Below, piece by piece: positions 8,498-17,473 of a DNA stretch of 55,423 nt (position 1 is the stretch's first letter; every line of letters begins with the position of its first letter). This DNA is from an uncultured Anaerolineae bacterium. GTDB taxonomy: Bacteria; Chloroflexota; Anaerolineae; JACIWP01. The translations under genes were made by a program, and so were the position numbers. The notes under the pieces are model-generated. The model was not told the origin of the DNA and searched no databases. It saw only the letters and a list, made by a program, of their open reading frames with translations. Location: positions 1 to 55,423 of the forward strand of contig CALIBQ010000024.1 in NCBI GenBank assembly GCA_938049385.1. The letters are read 5' to 3'.

Positions 8498-8602
8498 ATG
8501 CATCCGACCGATGTCGTCTGGTGGGGGTATACCGCGTTCCTGGTGTGCGTCGTTGCCTTCATGGTGTTCTTCGCCGGCAAAGTGCGCGCCAGAGGAGGGT
8601 AA
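8498..8602 (+). CDS. 34-residue heme-copper oxidase subunit IIa-like protein
   Basis: A tiny ORF, 34 codons, encoding one transmembrane helix (about residues 7-26) ended by basic residues (KVRAR). AAAGGAG lies nine bases before the ATG, and the next gene starts three bases after its stop. The ba3 oxidase of Thermus has a subunit IIa of the same length and topology encoded at the same place, just before subunit II. The order IIa-II-I here is the same. Identification rests on size, topology and position, because the sequence is too short for a firm homology claim. Start alternative: GTG 8378 would add 40 unlikely residues. Confidence 0.7.
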   Translation: MHPTDVVWWGYTAFLVCVVAFMVFFAGKVRARGG

Positions 8603-8604
8603 TC

Positions 8605-9027
8605 ATGGACAGGGAAGAACGCATCTGGCTGGGTGTGCTGGTGGCGGTGTTCCTGATTTTCAACGCCGTGACGTTATCCCCGCTGGTGCCCTGGCAGTCA
8701 TGGATGATCTGGTCGCGGCCGGCGCCGGCGCGCGTTGTGCAGATTGACATCGCCAATTACCAGATGAACCTGCCGGCCGGCGGCATCGAGGTGAAGGCCG
8801 GCGAGTTCGTCGAGTTCGTCGCCACCTCTCGCGACGTGACATACGGCTTCGGCGTCTTCCGCAAGGACGGCACCATGGTCTTCCAGATGCAGGTGCTCCC
8901 CAAGTATCAGAACCGCATCGTCTGGAAGTTCGACAAGCCGGGCACCTACGACGTGCGCTCGACCGAATATTCCGGGCCTAAACACCCTGGGATGTTCATC
9001 CCTGACGCCATCCGCGTGGTTCCGTGA
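8605..9027 (+). CDS. Heme-copper oxidase subunit II-like cupredoxin lacking CuA
   Basis: 140 aa: one N-terminal membrane anchor (about residues 8-28), then a short cupredoxin domain as in ba3 oxidases. The C-terminal motif STEYSGPKHPGMF aligns with the CuA motif CxxxCxxxHxxM, but both cysteines are serine (119 and 123). The upstream CuA histidine of DVxHGF is tyrosine (Tyr80, DVTYGF). His127 and Met130 remain. A binuclear CuA centre therefore cannot form, and the subunit cannot accept electrons from cytochrome c in the usual way. The start is the ATG at 8605 after GAGGAGG. The next gene follows by 14 bases. Confidence 0.85.
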   Translation: MDREERIWLGVLVAVFLIFNAVTLSPLVPWQSWMIWSRPAPARVVQIDIANYQMNLPAGGIEVKAGEFVEFVATSRDVTYGFGVFRKDGTMVFQMQVLPKYQNRIVWKFDKPGTYDVRSTEYSGPKHPGMFIPDAIRVVP

Positions 9028-9041
9028 GAGGAGGAACAGAC

Positions 9042-10703
9042 ATGGCACGCATCGGCTGGATCGAGAAATGGACCCTACGCTTCGCCGTCGTCGGACTGCT
9101 TTTCCTGGCCCTGAGCGGGTTTGAGGGCATCCTCATGCGCTTCCAGCTTGCCGCACCAGGCTCACTGCACGGTATGGAAGCCGCGCTGAACACCATCCGC
9201 CCGGTAGGCTATGAGCCGACTTCGGAGGAGCTGTACTACAGCATGCTTACCGCCCATCCCATCGTGGGCATTTACGGCTTCGCTTATATGTGCGTCATAG
9301 GTGCCTTTTATTTCCTGGTGCCGTTCCTGCTGGGCAAGCAGATACGGCACAAGCGGCTGGTGCCGGTGAACTTCTGGCTGCAAATTATCGGTGTGTTGAT
9401 CTGCTGGGGCGCCGGCTTCTTCGCCCTCTTCAACGCCCTCTACACCCTGTACTGGCCCCTGCCGGTGGCTTATGACCGTGTGCCGCTGGCCGGCAGTATC
9501 ATCTATTCCATCGGCCTCCTGCTCATCGAGGCCAACGTCCTGCTCTTCGCTTTCAACTTGTTCAGTACCGTGTTGAGCAAAAGCAACCCGCGCTCCTACA
9601 GCTTCGGCCAGTTCCTTGCCTCTGCTTTCGGCATCTCGCGGCTCCTGCGCTGGCTGGGCCTGAAAAAGAAAGAGGACGAGTTCGAGCCGATCTACAACGA
9701 ACTGCCGGTGTTTCTGGTGGCGGTCGGGCGCGGTTCCATTGATACCGTCATCAACGCTATCGTACTGCTGACGGCGGCGGTGCTCATTCTGGTCTACGGC
9801 CTGCCGGCCCTGCTGGCTGGCATCCGCCTGGACCCTATGGTGGTGGACCCGCTCATTTACAAAAACTGGTTCTGGTGGGGCCTCGATATGGTGGCCGACG
9901 GCAACGTGCTGATGTACACCGCCGGCGTCTGGTACCTCTTGATACCCCTCCTAGTAGGCCGCAAGCTCTACGGCGAGAAGGTGGTGCGCACCGTTATCTT
10001 GGCAGACCTGCTGGTTTCCATGTTCGTCTGGAGCCATCACCTGCTGGGCGATCGGCCCCAGCCCTTCGGTCTCAAGCTCCTTTCCGGACAGTTTGTTACC
10101 TGGGGCGAGTTCTTCACCATGGGGCTGACCATCTTTGCCTCCCTGATGACCATCTGGCTGGCGCGGCCGGTCAAGTTCTCGCCGGCGCTGAAGTTCGTGC
10201 TGGGCTCCATCTTCGGCTTCGTGATGGGCGGCGCGGCCGGCCTCATCCAGGCCAACGTCGGGCTGAACCTCATCTTCCACAACACGCAGTGGGTCGTCTC
10301 CTTACACGCCCATACCTTCCTGTTGACCGGCCTGGGGACGCTCATCTTCGCCGTCATCTATGCCCTGGTACCGATGCTGACCAAGCTCGAAATCCGCAGT
10401 CAGAAGCTGGTGAACTTCCACTTCTGGGCTTGGATGATCGGCAGTGTCACCATGACGTATTTCATGGGCCGCGCCGGCGCGCTGGGCATGCTCCGCCGCA
10501 CCCTGTACCCGGTCCCCAACCCCTACCAGCCGTACATGACCATCGCCATCATCGGCGCTGTCATCATGGCGCTGGGGTTCCTGGCCTTCCTGGTGAACAT
10601 CATCAGCACGTTGGGGTTGAAGGCGGTGCTGGGCTTGGCCCTGCCGGAGCGCTCGCTGGAACAGCCGGCCGCTACCGGTGCCGCGGCAGTCGCCGAGAGC
10701 TAA
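9042..10703 (+). CDS. Divergent heme-copper enzyme subunit I, NO-reductase-like
   Basis: A 553-aa polytopic protein related to B-family (ba3) oxidase subunit I. Low-spin heme ligands fit His72 (TAHPIVG) and His424; the high-spin heme ligand fits His422 (LHAHTF). The CuB histidine pair is present (His332-His333, WSHHLLGD). The helix VI motif WWxGHPxVY reads WWGLDMVAD: Asp282 stands where the third CuB histidine belongs, and Asp286 where the cross-linked tyrosine belongs. Loss of that tyrosine argues against O2 reduction. Substituted active sites of this sort are described for non-canonical NO-reductase families of this superfamily. ATG 9042 has GAGGAGG upstream. A terminator follows at once. 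Confidence 0.85.
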   Translation: MARIGWIEKWTLRFAVVGLLFLALSGFEGILMRFQLAAPGSLHGMEAALNTIRPVGYEPTSEELYYSMLTAHPIVGIYGFAYMCVIGAFYFLVPFLLGKQIRHKRLVPVNFWLQIIGVLICWGAGFFALFNALYTLYWPLPVAYDRVPLAGSIIYSIGLLLIEANVLLFAFNLFSTVLSKSNPRSYSFGQFLASAFGISRLLRWLGLKKKEDEFEPIYNELPVFLVAVGRGSIDTVINAIVLLTAAVLILVYGLPALLAGIRLDPMVVDPLIYKNWFWWGLDMVADGNVLMYTAGVWYLLIPLLVGRKLYGEKVVRTVILADLLVSMFVWSHHLLGDRPQPFGLKLLSGQFVTWGEFFTMGLTIFASLMTIWLARPVKFSPALKFVLGSIFGFVMGGAAGLIQANVGLNLIFHNTQWVVSLHAHTFLLTGLGTLIFAVIYALVPMLTKLEIRSQKLVNFHFWAWMIGSVTMTYFMGRAGALGMLRRTLYPVPNPYQPYMTIAIIGAVIMALGFLAFLVNIISTLGLKAVLGLALPERSLEQPAATGAAAVAES

Positions 10704-10715
10704 CAACCAGGAGCA

Positions 10716-10752
10716 AACTCCCGCGGGGCAATCCCGCGGGAGTTTTTATTTT
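10716..10752 (+). terminator. Rho-independent terminator after heme-copper operon
   Basis: A perfect 12-bp stem (10716-10727 with 10733-10744, loop GCAAT) is followed by a T-rich tract. The trpA stop codon, on the other strand, lies inside this T tract, so the hairpin separates two convergent operons. Confidence 0.92.
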
Positions 10753-11564
10753 CTTAAGGCGGCGCGCAGGCCGGCCGCGAATTCCCGCAGGGCCGCCGGC
10801 CCCTGCATCGCGCGCTCCACGACGGCACTGCCCACAATCACTCCATCGGCCAGCCCGGCCAGCGCACGCGCCTGCTCCGCCGTGGACACGCCAAAGCCCA
10901 CCGCCACCGGCACGGGGGAAAGCCGGCGCACCAGCTCCAGCCGCCGGCGCAGTTCCCCCGCGTCAAAGCCTGCATCCGCCCCTGTAGTGCCCAGGCGCGA
11001 GACAAGGTACAGGAAGCCCGTGCTCCGCTGTGCAATTTCCTGCAGACGATCCATACCGGTGGTGGGCGCGACCAGGAACACCATCGCCAAAGCCTCCCGC
11101 CGGCAGGCTTCCACCAACCCATCGGCCTCCTCCAGCGGCAGGTCCGGCACGATCAGCCCATCGGCACCGGCCCGCCGGCAGTCCCGCACGTACTCCTGCG
11201 GGCCGTAATGATAGATAGGGTTGTAATAGCCCATCAACAGCAGGGGCGCCTGGATGCCGGCCTGCCGGAGCTGTGCCACCTGTTCCAGACACAGCGCCGG
11301 CGTCATGCCGGCCTGCAAAGCCTGGTAGCTGGCACGCTGGATGGCCGGCCCATCCGCCACTGGGTCAGAAAAGGGCACGCCCAACTCGATGATATCCGCG
11401 CCGCCGGCCTCCAGCGCCGGCACCAGCTCCAGCGCGGCATCGCGCGCTGGATAGCCCATCGTCAGGTAAGTGATGAACGCTGTCCGGCCCTCTGCCCCTG
11501 CCCGGCGAAAAGCATCCGCAACCGCCCTGACCCCCTGCTTGGCCGCCGTAATGTCTTCTTTCAT
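10746..11564 (-). CDS. trpA: Tryptophan synthase alpha chain
   Basis: Cleaves indole-3-glycerol phosphate to indole, which is channelled to TrpB. TIM-barrel protein of 272 aa, normal length. The catalytic glutamate and aspartate are in [15 protein letters not shown] at about residues 59-73, and the phosphate-binding glycine segments VGFGVST and GVIVGSA follow. The start overlaps the trpB stop by four bases. It is the last gene of the trp operon. Confidence 0.97.
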   Translation of the reverse strand: MKEDITAAKQGVRAVADAFRRAGAEGRTAFITYLTMGYPARDAALELVPALEAGGADIIELGVPFSDPVADGPAIQRASYQALQAGMTPALCLEQVAQLRQAGIQAPLLLMGYYNPIYHYGPQEYVRDCRRAGADGLIVPDLPLEEADGLVEACRREALAMVFLVAPTTGMDRLQEIAQRSTGFLYLVSRLGTTGADAGFDAGELRRRLELVRRLSPVPVAVGFGVSTAEQARALAGLADGVIVGSAVVERAMQGPAALREFAAGLRAALRK

Positions 11565-12781
11565 GCGCCCCGTTCCTCCTGGAGTGCCTGGGTTACCGTG
11601 TCCAGGTCTTTATCCCCCCGCCCGGAGAGGTTTACCAGGATGATATGCTCCGCCGGCCGTTCGGCGGCTAGACGCATAGCCTCTGCCAGCGCGTGCGCCG
11701 ACTCCAGCGCAGGCAGGATGCCCTCCAGCCGCGCCAGAGCACGAAAAGCGCCCAGCGCTTCGCGGTCACTGACATGGGTATAGCGCACCCGCCCGACATC
11801 ATGCAGGAGCGCATGCTCCGGCCCTACCGCCGGGTAGTCCAGGCCGGCGGAGATGGAATGGGTGTTCAGTATCTGCCCTTGGGCATCCTGAAGCACATAG
11901 GTCTTTACACCGTGCAGTATCCCGACGCGACCGCGCAGGGGGTCGGCAAAGCGCGCCGCATGCCGGCCGCCGGCGATATCCATGCCGCCGGCCTCCACAC
12001 CGACCATTTCCACCGGGTCCTCTAGAAAGGCATGGAACAGCCCGATGGCATTGGAGCCGCCGCCGACACAGGCGATCAGCGTATCGGGAAGCCGGCCGGC
12101 CTGCGCCAGCATCTGGGCGCGCGCCTCCTCGCCGATAACCCGCTGGAAATCGCGCACCATCATCGGATACGGATGCGGCCCCAGCGCGGACCCCAGCAAG
12201 TAATGGCTGTGGCGCACGGTAAAGGCCCAATCGCGCAGGGCCTCGTTGATGGCGTCCTTCAGGGTTTGACTGCCGGCATCCACGGGCCGCACCTCCGCCC
12301 CCAGCAGGCGCATGCGCAGGACATTCGGACCCTGCCGGCGCATGTCCTCACACCCCATATAAATGGTGCATCCCAGGCCCAGCAGGGCCGCGGCGGTGGC
12401 GACCGCCACACCATGCTGGCCGGCGCCGGTCTCCGCAATCAGACGGGTCTTGCCCATGCGTTTGGCCAGCAGGGCTTGGCCTAACGCGTTGTTGATCTTA
12501 TGGGCGCCGGTATGGGCCAGGTCCTCCCGCTTCAGCCAGATTTGGGCGCCGCCGCAGGCATCCGTCAGGCGCGCCGCAAAGGTTACCGGCGTCGGCCGGC
12601 CCACGTAATCGCGCAGTAGCCCTCGATATTCCTCCCAGAACGCCGCATCCTCTTTCGCCTGGCAGTAGGCCTCCTCCAGCTCCTGCAGGGGCGTGATCAG
12701 CGTCTCGGGGACAAAACGCCCGCCGTAGGGGCCGAAATAGCCGCGCGCATCAGGCAGTCGCTCAATCTCCAGCTTCAGCAT
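11561..12781 (-). CDS. trpB: Tryptophan synthase beta chain
   Basis: PLP enzyme joining indole and serine to make tryptophan. It is 406 aa, TrpB1 type. The PLP lysine lies in [13 protein letters not shown] at about residue 95, the phosphate cup in [10 protein letters not shown], and the family signature in [11 protein letters not shown]. The N-terminus [15 protein letters not shown] is typical of subunits that pair with TrpA. The start lies inside the end of trpF (20-base overlap), and the stop overlaps trpA by four bases. Confidence 0.97.
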   Translation of the reverse strand: MLKLEIERLPDARGYFGPYGGRFVPETLITPLQELEEAYCQAKEDAAFWEEYRGLLRDYVGRPTPVTFAARLTDACGGAQIWLKREDLAHTGAHKINNALGQALLAKRMGKTRLIAETGAGQHGVAVATAAALLGLGCTIYMGCEDMRRQGPNVLRMRLLGAEVRPVDAGSQTLKDAINEALRDWAFTVRHSHYLLGSALGPHPYPMMVRDFQRVIGEEARAQMLAQAGRLPDTLIACVGGGSNAIGLFHAFLEDPVEMVGVEAGGMDIAGGRHAARFADPLRGRVGILHGVKTYVLQDAQGQILNTHSISAGLDYPAVGPEHALLHDVGRVRYTHVSDREALGAFRALARLEGILPALESAHALAEAMRLAAERPAEHIILVNLSGRGDKDLDTVTQALQEERGA

Positions 12782-13415
12782 CCTCGCCTCCGTTCGAAAC
12801 AGCTTTTGCCTGCCGGATGAAATCGCGCACCTTGGCAGGGTCCTTTTTCCCCGGCCGGCTCTCCACCCCCGAGGAAACGTCCACCCCCCAGGGCTTCAGC
12901 CGGCGCACCGCTTCCGCCACGTTCTCCGACGTCAGCCCGCCGGCGACGATAAGCCGCACCGCCGGCACAGCCCCTTCCAGCACCTCCCATGCCCAAGCCT
13001 GCCCCGTTCCGCCGGCGCTCTGCGGATGGAAGCTGTCCAGCAAATAGGCCCAGGCGGGATAAGCCAGCAGTTCCTCCCAGGACACAGGGCCGCGCACGCG
13101 GTGCGCCCGGATGACCGGACAGGGCATTTGCCGGGCATAGGCCGGCGGCTCCGACCCATGCAGTTGCACCAGGTCCAGCCGGCACTGAGCCGCAGTCTCC
13201 TGCACCGCGGACGCCGGCGCATCAGCAAACACCCCGACGCACCGCGCCTGACAGCCCTCCGCCCGCAGAGCCTCGATGATGGCCGCCGCCTGCGCCGGCA
13301 AGATATTCCGGGGACTGGTCGGCACAAAGATGAAACCCAGCAAATCCGCCCCCTGCTGGCACGCCCAGCGGGCATCTTCCAGGTTCGTCAAACCGCATAT
13401 CTTGACCTTCACCAT
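12762..13415 (-). CDS. trpF: Phosphoribosylanthranilate isomerase
   Basis: Amadori isomerase, the third step of Trp synthesis. 217 aa starting [11 protein letters not shown], with the catalytic Cys7 in KICGLT, then [16 protein letters not shown] and, near the C-terminus, GVDVSSGVE with the catalytic Asp and phosphate loop. The ATG at 13415 overlaps the trpC end by seven bases. The frame opens slightly further upstream, but those residues are not family-like. Confidence 0.95.
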   Translation of the reverse strand: MVKVKICGLTNLEDARWACQQGADLLGFIFVPTSPRNILPAQAAAIIEALRAEGCQARCVGVFADAPASAVQETAAQCRLDLVQLHGSEPPAYARQMPCPVIRAHRVRGPVSWEELLAYPAWAYLLDSFHPQSAGGTGQAWAWEVLEGAVPAVRLIVAGGLTSENVAEAVRRLKPWGVDVSSGVESRPGKKDPAKVRDFIRQAKAVSNGGEDAEAGD

Positions 13416-14206
13416 CGGCCGGCCTCCACCAGCTCGCACAGTAATTCCCCGGGGTCTGACGCCGTGACCAGCGCCTCGCCCACCAGAACGGCCTGCACCC
13501 CGGCCTCTGTCAGCCAGCGCACATCCGCCGGCGAGCGGATCCCGCTCTCCGCGACGACCACCACATCGGGAGGTATCATCGGGCGCAGTCGCAGGGTGGT
13601 CATCAGGTCCACCTGGAACGTGCGCAGATCGCGGTTGTTGATGCCCACCACCATCGGGTTCACCCCCAAGACGCGTTGGAGTTCATTTTCATCATGCACT
13701 TCCATGAGCGGGGTCATCCCCAGCTCCAGCGCCTGATGATAGAGCTGATAAAGCTCCTCGTCCGAGAGGGCGGCGGCAATCAACAGGACGGCATCAGCGC
13801 CGGCCGCGCGCGCCTCGAGGAGCTGATAGGGATCAACGATGAAGTCCTTGCGCAACAGCGGGACAGCCAAGCCGGCGGTATCGAGCGCCGAACGCACCCG
13901 CTGTACATCCTCCAGCGCGCCATTGAAATAATGCGGCTCGGTCAGCACCGAGATGGCGGCCGCGCCGGCGCGAGCGTATAACTGGGCCAGCTCCGCCGGC
14001 TGAAGGCCCATATTGAGCGCGCCGCGTGAGGGCGAAGCGCGTTTGATCTCGGCGATGACGCGTACCCCGATGCCCCGCAGGGCCGCCGCGAAGTCCCTCG
14101 CCGGCGGCGCTTCGGGCAGTTTTTCCCGCAGTACCTCTATCGGGACGCGTTCCTGACGCGCACCCAGGTCCCGCCGGGTATCTTCCAAGATACGATCCAG
14201 CATCAT
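13409..14206 (-). CDS. trpC: Indole-3-glycerol phosphate synthase
   Basis: Ring-closing decarboxylase of Trp synthesis, a TIM barrel of 265 aa. Conserved motifs are EIKRASPSRG (catalytic Lys), RKDFIVDPYQ, LMEVHDENEL, VGINNRDL and VAESGI, in the expected order. It is not fused to trpF, unlike in enterobacteria. It overlaps trpGD by four bases. Confidence 0.97.
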   Translation of the reverse strand: MMLDRILEDTRRDLGARQERVPIEVLREKLPEAPPARDFAAALRGIGVRVIAEIKRASPSRGALNMGLQPAELAQLYARAGAAAISVLTEPHYFNGALEDVQRVRSALDTAGLAVPLLRKDFIVDPYQLLEARAAGADAVLLIAAALSDEELYQLYHQALELGMTPLMEVHDENELQRVLGVNPMVVGINNRDLRTFQVDLMTTLRLRPMIPPDVVVVAESGIRSPADVRWLTEAGVQAVLVGEALVTASDPGELLCELVEAGRW

Positions 14207-15819
14207 GCGAGGCCTCCAGTAAAGCGCACCAGGTGCTCCAGCACCGCGGCCGCGCGGCCGGCGTCAATGGACTCGGCGGCCATGGCAATGCCTTCCCTGA
14301 GATCACGCGCTGCGCCGGCCACGTGCAGGGCCGCGCCGGCGTTCAACAGCACCACATCGCGCCGCGGCCCACGCTCGCCGGCCAGGATGGCACGCGTGAT
14401 GCGGGCATTCTCTTCCGGGTCGCCGCCGCGCAGGGCCTCCAGGGGCGCCGGCATCAAGCCCAGCGCCTCGCCGGGTATTTCGTACGTGCGCACTATCCCA
14501 TCCTGCAGGCAGGCGATGAAATTGGTGCCGGCGGTACACAGCTCATCCATGCCCTGGGAATTGTGCACCACATAGGCCGCGCTGGCGCCCAGCTCCCGCA
14601 GAACATGGGCGATCACCTCCACCAGCTCTGCGGCGTACACCCCGATAATCTGCAGGGATGCGCCGGCGGGATTGGTCAGCGGCCCCAGGATGTTGAAGAC
14701 CGTGCGCACGCCCATCTCCCGGCGCGGCCCGATGGCATGCTTCATGGCGGGGTGCAGGAGCGGCGCAAACAGGAACCCGAACCCCACCTCGTCAATACAG
14801 CGCGCCGCCATCTCCGGGCTGAGCTCCAGGTTGACGCCCAAGGCCTTCAGCACATCCGCACTGCCGCACCGGCTGGATACAGAGCGGTTGCCGTGTTTGG
14901 CCACGGCGACGCCGGCGCCGGCCACCACAAATGCCGCCGTCGTGGAGATGTTAAAGGTGTCCGCGCCATCCCCGCCCGTGCCGCAGGTGTCGATCAGCGG
15001 CCGGCGCTGGGGCTGAACGCGCGTCGCATAACCGCGCATGGCGCGGGCGAAGCCGGCGATCTCGGCGATGGTCTCCCCTTTGGCGCGCAGGCCGGCCAAG
15101 AATGCGCCGATCTGCGCCGGCGTGGCCTGGCCGGCCATAATGATGCCCATCACCTGCTCCGCCTCCTCACCGCTGAGATGCTCCCCGCGCAGGACCCGTT
15201 CGATGGCCGCCGGCATGGTAATGGGGGCCGGCGCACCCTGTCTCTCCGTCACGTCGGAAAGCGTCAGGAAATTGCGCAGGATGCGTTTCCCGAAGGGAGT
15301 CAAGATCGACTCCGGATGGAACTGCACGCCGAAGGTGGCCCCCTTTTCATGTTGAACGGCCATAATTTCCCCTTCCTCGGAGCGGGCGGTCACGCGCAGT
15401 TCCGCCGGCAGGGGCTCTTCCACGATAAGGGAGTGGTAGCGCGTGGCCTCAAAGCTGGTGGGCACGCCGGCGAACAGTGGGCCGCCGTAGTGGATGATGC
15501 GCGAGACCTTGCCGTGCATCAGGCGCGGCGCCGGCCCCACCTTCCCGCCGAAGACATGGGCGATGCATTGATGGCCCAGGCATACCCCCAGTATGGGAAT
15601 ATGGCCGTGAAAACGGCGGATGGCGTCGTTGGAGATGCCGGCGTCGCTCTCCGGCCGGCCAGGCCCCGGCGAAATCACCAGATGGCTGGGCGCCAACCGC
15701 TCCAGCTCCTCCAGGGTCACTTGGTCGTTGCGGAAGACCCTGACTTCCGCCCCCAGCTCGCCCAGGTACTGGACGATATTGTACGTGAACGAATCATAGT
15801 TATCGATCACCGCGATCAT
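14203..15819 (-). CDS. trpGD: Fused anthranilate synthase glutaminase and anthranilate phosphoribosyltransferase
   Basis: A 538-aa two-domain protein. Residues 1 to about 190 are a class I glutamine amidotransferase starting DNYDSFTYN, with the nucleophile in GVCLGHQC and the His/Glu in FHPES. After a short linker, residues about 200-538 are anthranilate phosphoribosyltransferase with the PRPP motif DTCGTGGDG and KHGNRSVSS. The same GD fusion order occurs in E. coli. It supplies ammonia to TrpE and then carries out the second pathway step. It lies 12 bases after trpE and overlaps trpC by four bases. Confidence 0.96.
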   Translation of the reverse strand: MIAVIDNYDSFTYNIVQYLGELGAEVRVFRNDQVTLEELERLAPSHLVISPGPGRPESDAGISNDAIRRFHGHIPILGVCLGHQCIAHVFGGKVGPAPRLMHGKVSRIIHYGGPLFAGVPTSFEATRYHSLIVEEPLPAELRVTARSEEGEIMAVQHEKGATFGVQFHPESILTPFGKRILRNFLTLSDVTERQGAPAPITMPAAIERVLRGEHLSGEEAEQVMGIIMAGQATPAQIGAFLAGLRAKGETIAEIAGFARAMRGYATRVQPQRRPLIDTCGTGGDGADTFNISTTAAFVVAGAGVAVAKHGNRSVSSRCGSADVLKALGVNLELSPEMAARCIDEVGFGFLFAPLLHPAMKHAIGPRREMGVRTVFNILGPLTNPAGASLQIIGVYAAELVEVIAHVLRELGASAAYVVHNSQGMDELCTAGTNFIACLQDGIVRTYEIPGEALGLMPAPLEALRGGDPEENARITRAILAGERGPRRDVVLLNAGAALHVAGAARDLREGIAMAAESIDAGRAAAVLEHLVRFTGGLA

Positions 15820-15831
15820 GCTTCACCTCCC

Positions 15832-17301
15832 TCACAACATCTGGCCCCTTTCGGCGGCGTGCAGGGCACGCGCCAGGGCACGCAGTTTATTCTCCGTCTC
15901 CTCAAATTCCCGCGCTGGGTCCGAATCGGCCACGATGCCGGCGCCGGCCTGGAGATAGACTCGCTGTCCTTTCATGACGAACGTGCGAATGGTAATGCAG
16001 GTGTCCATGTTGCCAGAATAGCCGAAGTAGCCCACCGCGCCGGCATACGGCCCGCGCTGCTCCGGCTCCAGCTCCTCGATGATCTCCATCGCCCGCACCT
16101 TGGGAGCGCCCGACACGGTGCCGGCAGGGAAGCAGGCCTGCAGGACATCATAGGCATCGCAGGCCGGGTCCAGCCGCCCCTGCACATGGGAGACGATGTG
16201 CATGACGTGGGAATAGCGCTCCACTTCCATCATGGTTGGGGTAGTAACTGTGCCGTACCGGCAGACGCGCCCCAGGTCGTTGCGCGCCAGGTCCACCAGC
16301 ATCACATGTTCGGCGCGCTCCTTGACATCGGTCAGCAGTTCCTGCTCCAGCGCCAGATCCTCCGCCGGCGCGGCGCCGCGCGGCCGCGTGCCGGCCAGCG
16401 GCCGCGTCTCCACGATTCCCTGGTCCACCCGCACCAGTACCTCCGGTGAGGAGCCGATCAGCCGCAGGCCGTCCGGCAGTTCCAGGTAAAACATGTACGG
16501 CGAGGGGTTAATGCGCCGCAGGGCGCGGTAGATGTCAAAGGGCTGGGCTGTGGTCAGCCGATGAATGCGGCGCGACAGCACCACCTGGAAAATATCGCCG
16601 GCGCGAATGTAGGCCTTGGCGCGCTCCACCGCCTCCTCAAAGGCCTCGCGCGGGAAAGCGGTTTCGAACGACCCATTATTCGCCTCGGCGGACAAAGAAG
16701 GGTATGAAGCGCCGTTCGGCAGAGGCCGGCGCAGTCGCGCCACCAGTTCCTCCACCGCCGCCTCCGCGTGTCCCTGGCTCCCCGCATCTTCGCCGGCGGC
16801 ATGAGCGATGACCAGCAGTCTCTGTTTGACATGGTCATACACCACCAACCGGTCGCATAGGAGAAAGAAAGCTTCCGGCAGGCCGAGGGTATCCGGCTTG
16901 ACGCTGGGCAGGCGCTCGAAGGAGCGCACCAGGTCATAACTCATGTAGCCCACCGCGCCGCCGGTGAAGCGCGGCAAGTCGGGTATGGGCGCGCCGGCAT
17001 ACGTCGGCAGGTATTCCCGCAGAACGTCCAGCACACCCCGGCCAGCCAGCGGCAGTTCCGCCCAGCGTCCCTCTTCTTCAATAATCACCCGGTCGCGCCA
17101 GGCCTTGATAGTGCCGCGCGGATGGGAACCGATGATCGAATAGCGCGCCAGGTGCTCGCCCCCTTCCACACTCTCCAGCAGGAAGGAGGGACCCAGCCCG
17201 CGCAGTTTCAGGTACACCGAGACCGGCGTCTCGATGTCTGCCGGCAGTTCCCGTACTACCGGGTTGAGCACCTGCCGGGCATGTGTGATGCTGGTTATCA
17301 T
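15832..17301 (-). CDS. trpE: Anthranilate synthase component I
   Basis: Commits chorismate to tryptophan. 489 aa, normal length. The N-terminal LLES element (SFLLESVEGGE, about residue 40) is the tryptophan feedback site. The chorismate-binding domain shows SPEVLVR, TRPLAGTRPRG, DLARNDLGR, GTVSGAPKVRA and GYFGYSG. The ATG at 17301 has AAGGAGGTG upstream. It is the first gene of the trp operon, downstream of a T-box. Confidence 0.97.
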   Translation of the reverse strand: MITSITHARQVLNPVVRELPADIETPVSVYLKLRGLGPSFLLESVEGGEHLARYSIIGSHPRGTIKAWRDRVIIEEEGRWAELPLAGRGVLDVLREYLPTYAGAPIPDLPRFTGGAVGYMSYDLVRSFERLPSVKPDTLGLPEAFFLLCDRLVVYDHVKQRLLVIAHAAGEDAGSQGHAEAAVEELVARLRRPLPNGASYPSLSAEANNGSFETAFPREAFEEAVERAKAYIRAGDIFQVVLSRRIHRLTTAQPFDIYRALRRINPSPYMFYLELPDGLRLIGSSPEVLVRVDQGIVETRPLAGTRPRGAAPAEDLALEQELLTDVKERAEHVMLVDLARNDLGRVCRYGTVTTPTMMEVERYSHVMHIVSHVQGRLDPACDAYDVLQACFPAGTVSGAPKVRAMEIIEELEPEQRGPYAGAVGYFGYSGNMDTCITIRTFVMKGQRVYLQAGAGIVADSDPAREFEETENKLRALARALHAAERGQML

Positions 17302-17331
17302 TCTTCACCTCCTTGCAAAAGCCGTATAATC

Positions 17332-17391
17332 AAAAAACCCCTCGTCCGTCGGACGCCCAGCGCACTGCTGGACGTATAACGGGACGAGGGG
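17332..17391 (-). terminator. Regulated terminator of the trp T-box
   Basis: On the minus strand CCCCTCGTCC (17391-17382) pairs with GGACGAGGGG (17347-17338), followed by six T (17337-17332). The 5' arm lies just after the T-box core and can alternatively join the antiterminator. It is 30 bases before trpE. Confidence 0.88.
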
Positions 17392-17445
17392 TTTGCAACC
17401 ACCCCGCGGTGCCACCCGAATTAGGCGGCCGGCGCAGGCCCGGAA

Positions 17446-17473
17446 ACAAAAAACCCGTCGAGAGACGGGTTTT
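17446..17473 (-). terminator. Second terminator-like hairpin (T-box stem III position)
   Basis: On the minus strand AAAACCCGTC-TCTC-GACGGGTTTT is a perfect 10-bp stem that runs directly into a T tract (six T from the stem end on). It occupies the place of stem III, between stem I/II and the T-box core. By itself it has the form of an intrinsic terminator, unusual inside a T-box. Confidence 0.6.

Noticed and set aside
8378-8602. GTG start giving a 74-residue version of the small membrane protein
   Set aside because: The ATG at 8498 has a better ribosome site and gives the exact subunit IIa size; the extra residues look like translated spacer.
14233-16449. Very long open frame (738 codons) on the plus strand opposite trpGD and trpE
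   Set aside because: It mirrors real trp genes on the other strand, is rich in His, Gln and Arg with no recognisable domain, and is a usual by-product of high GC content.
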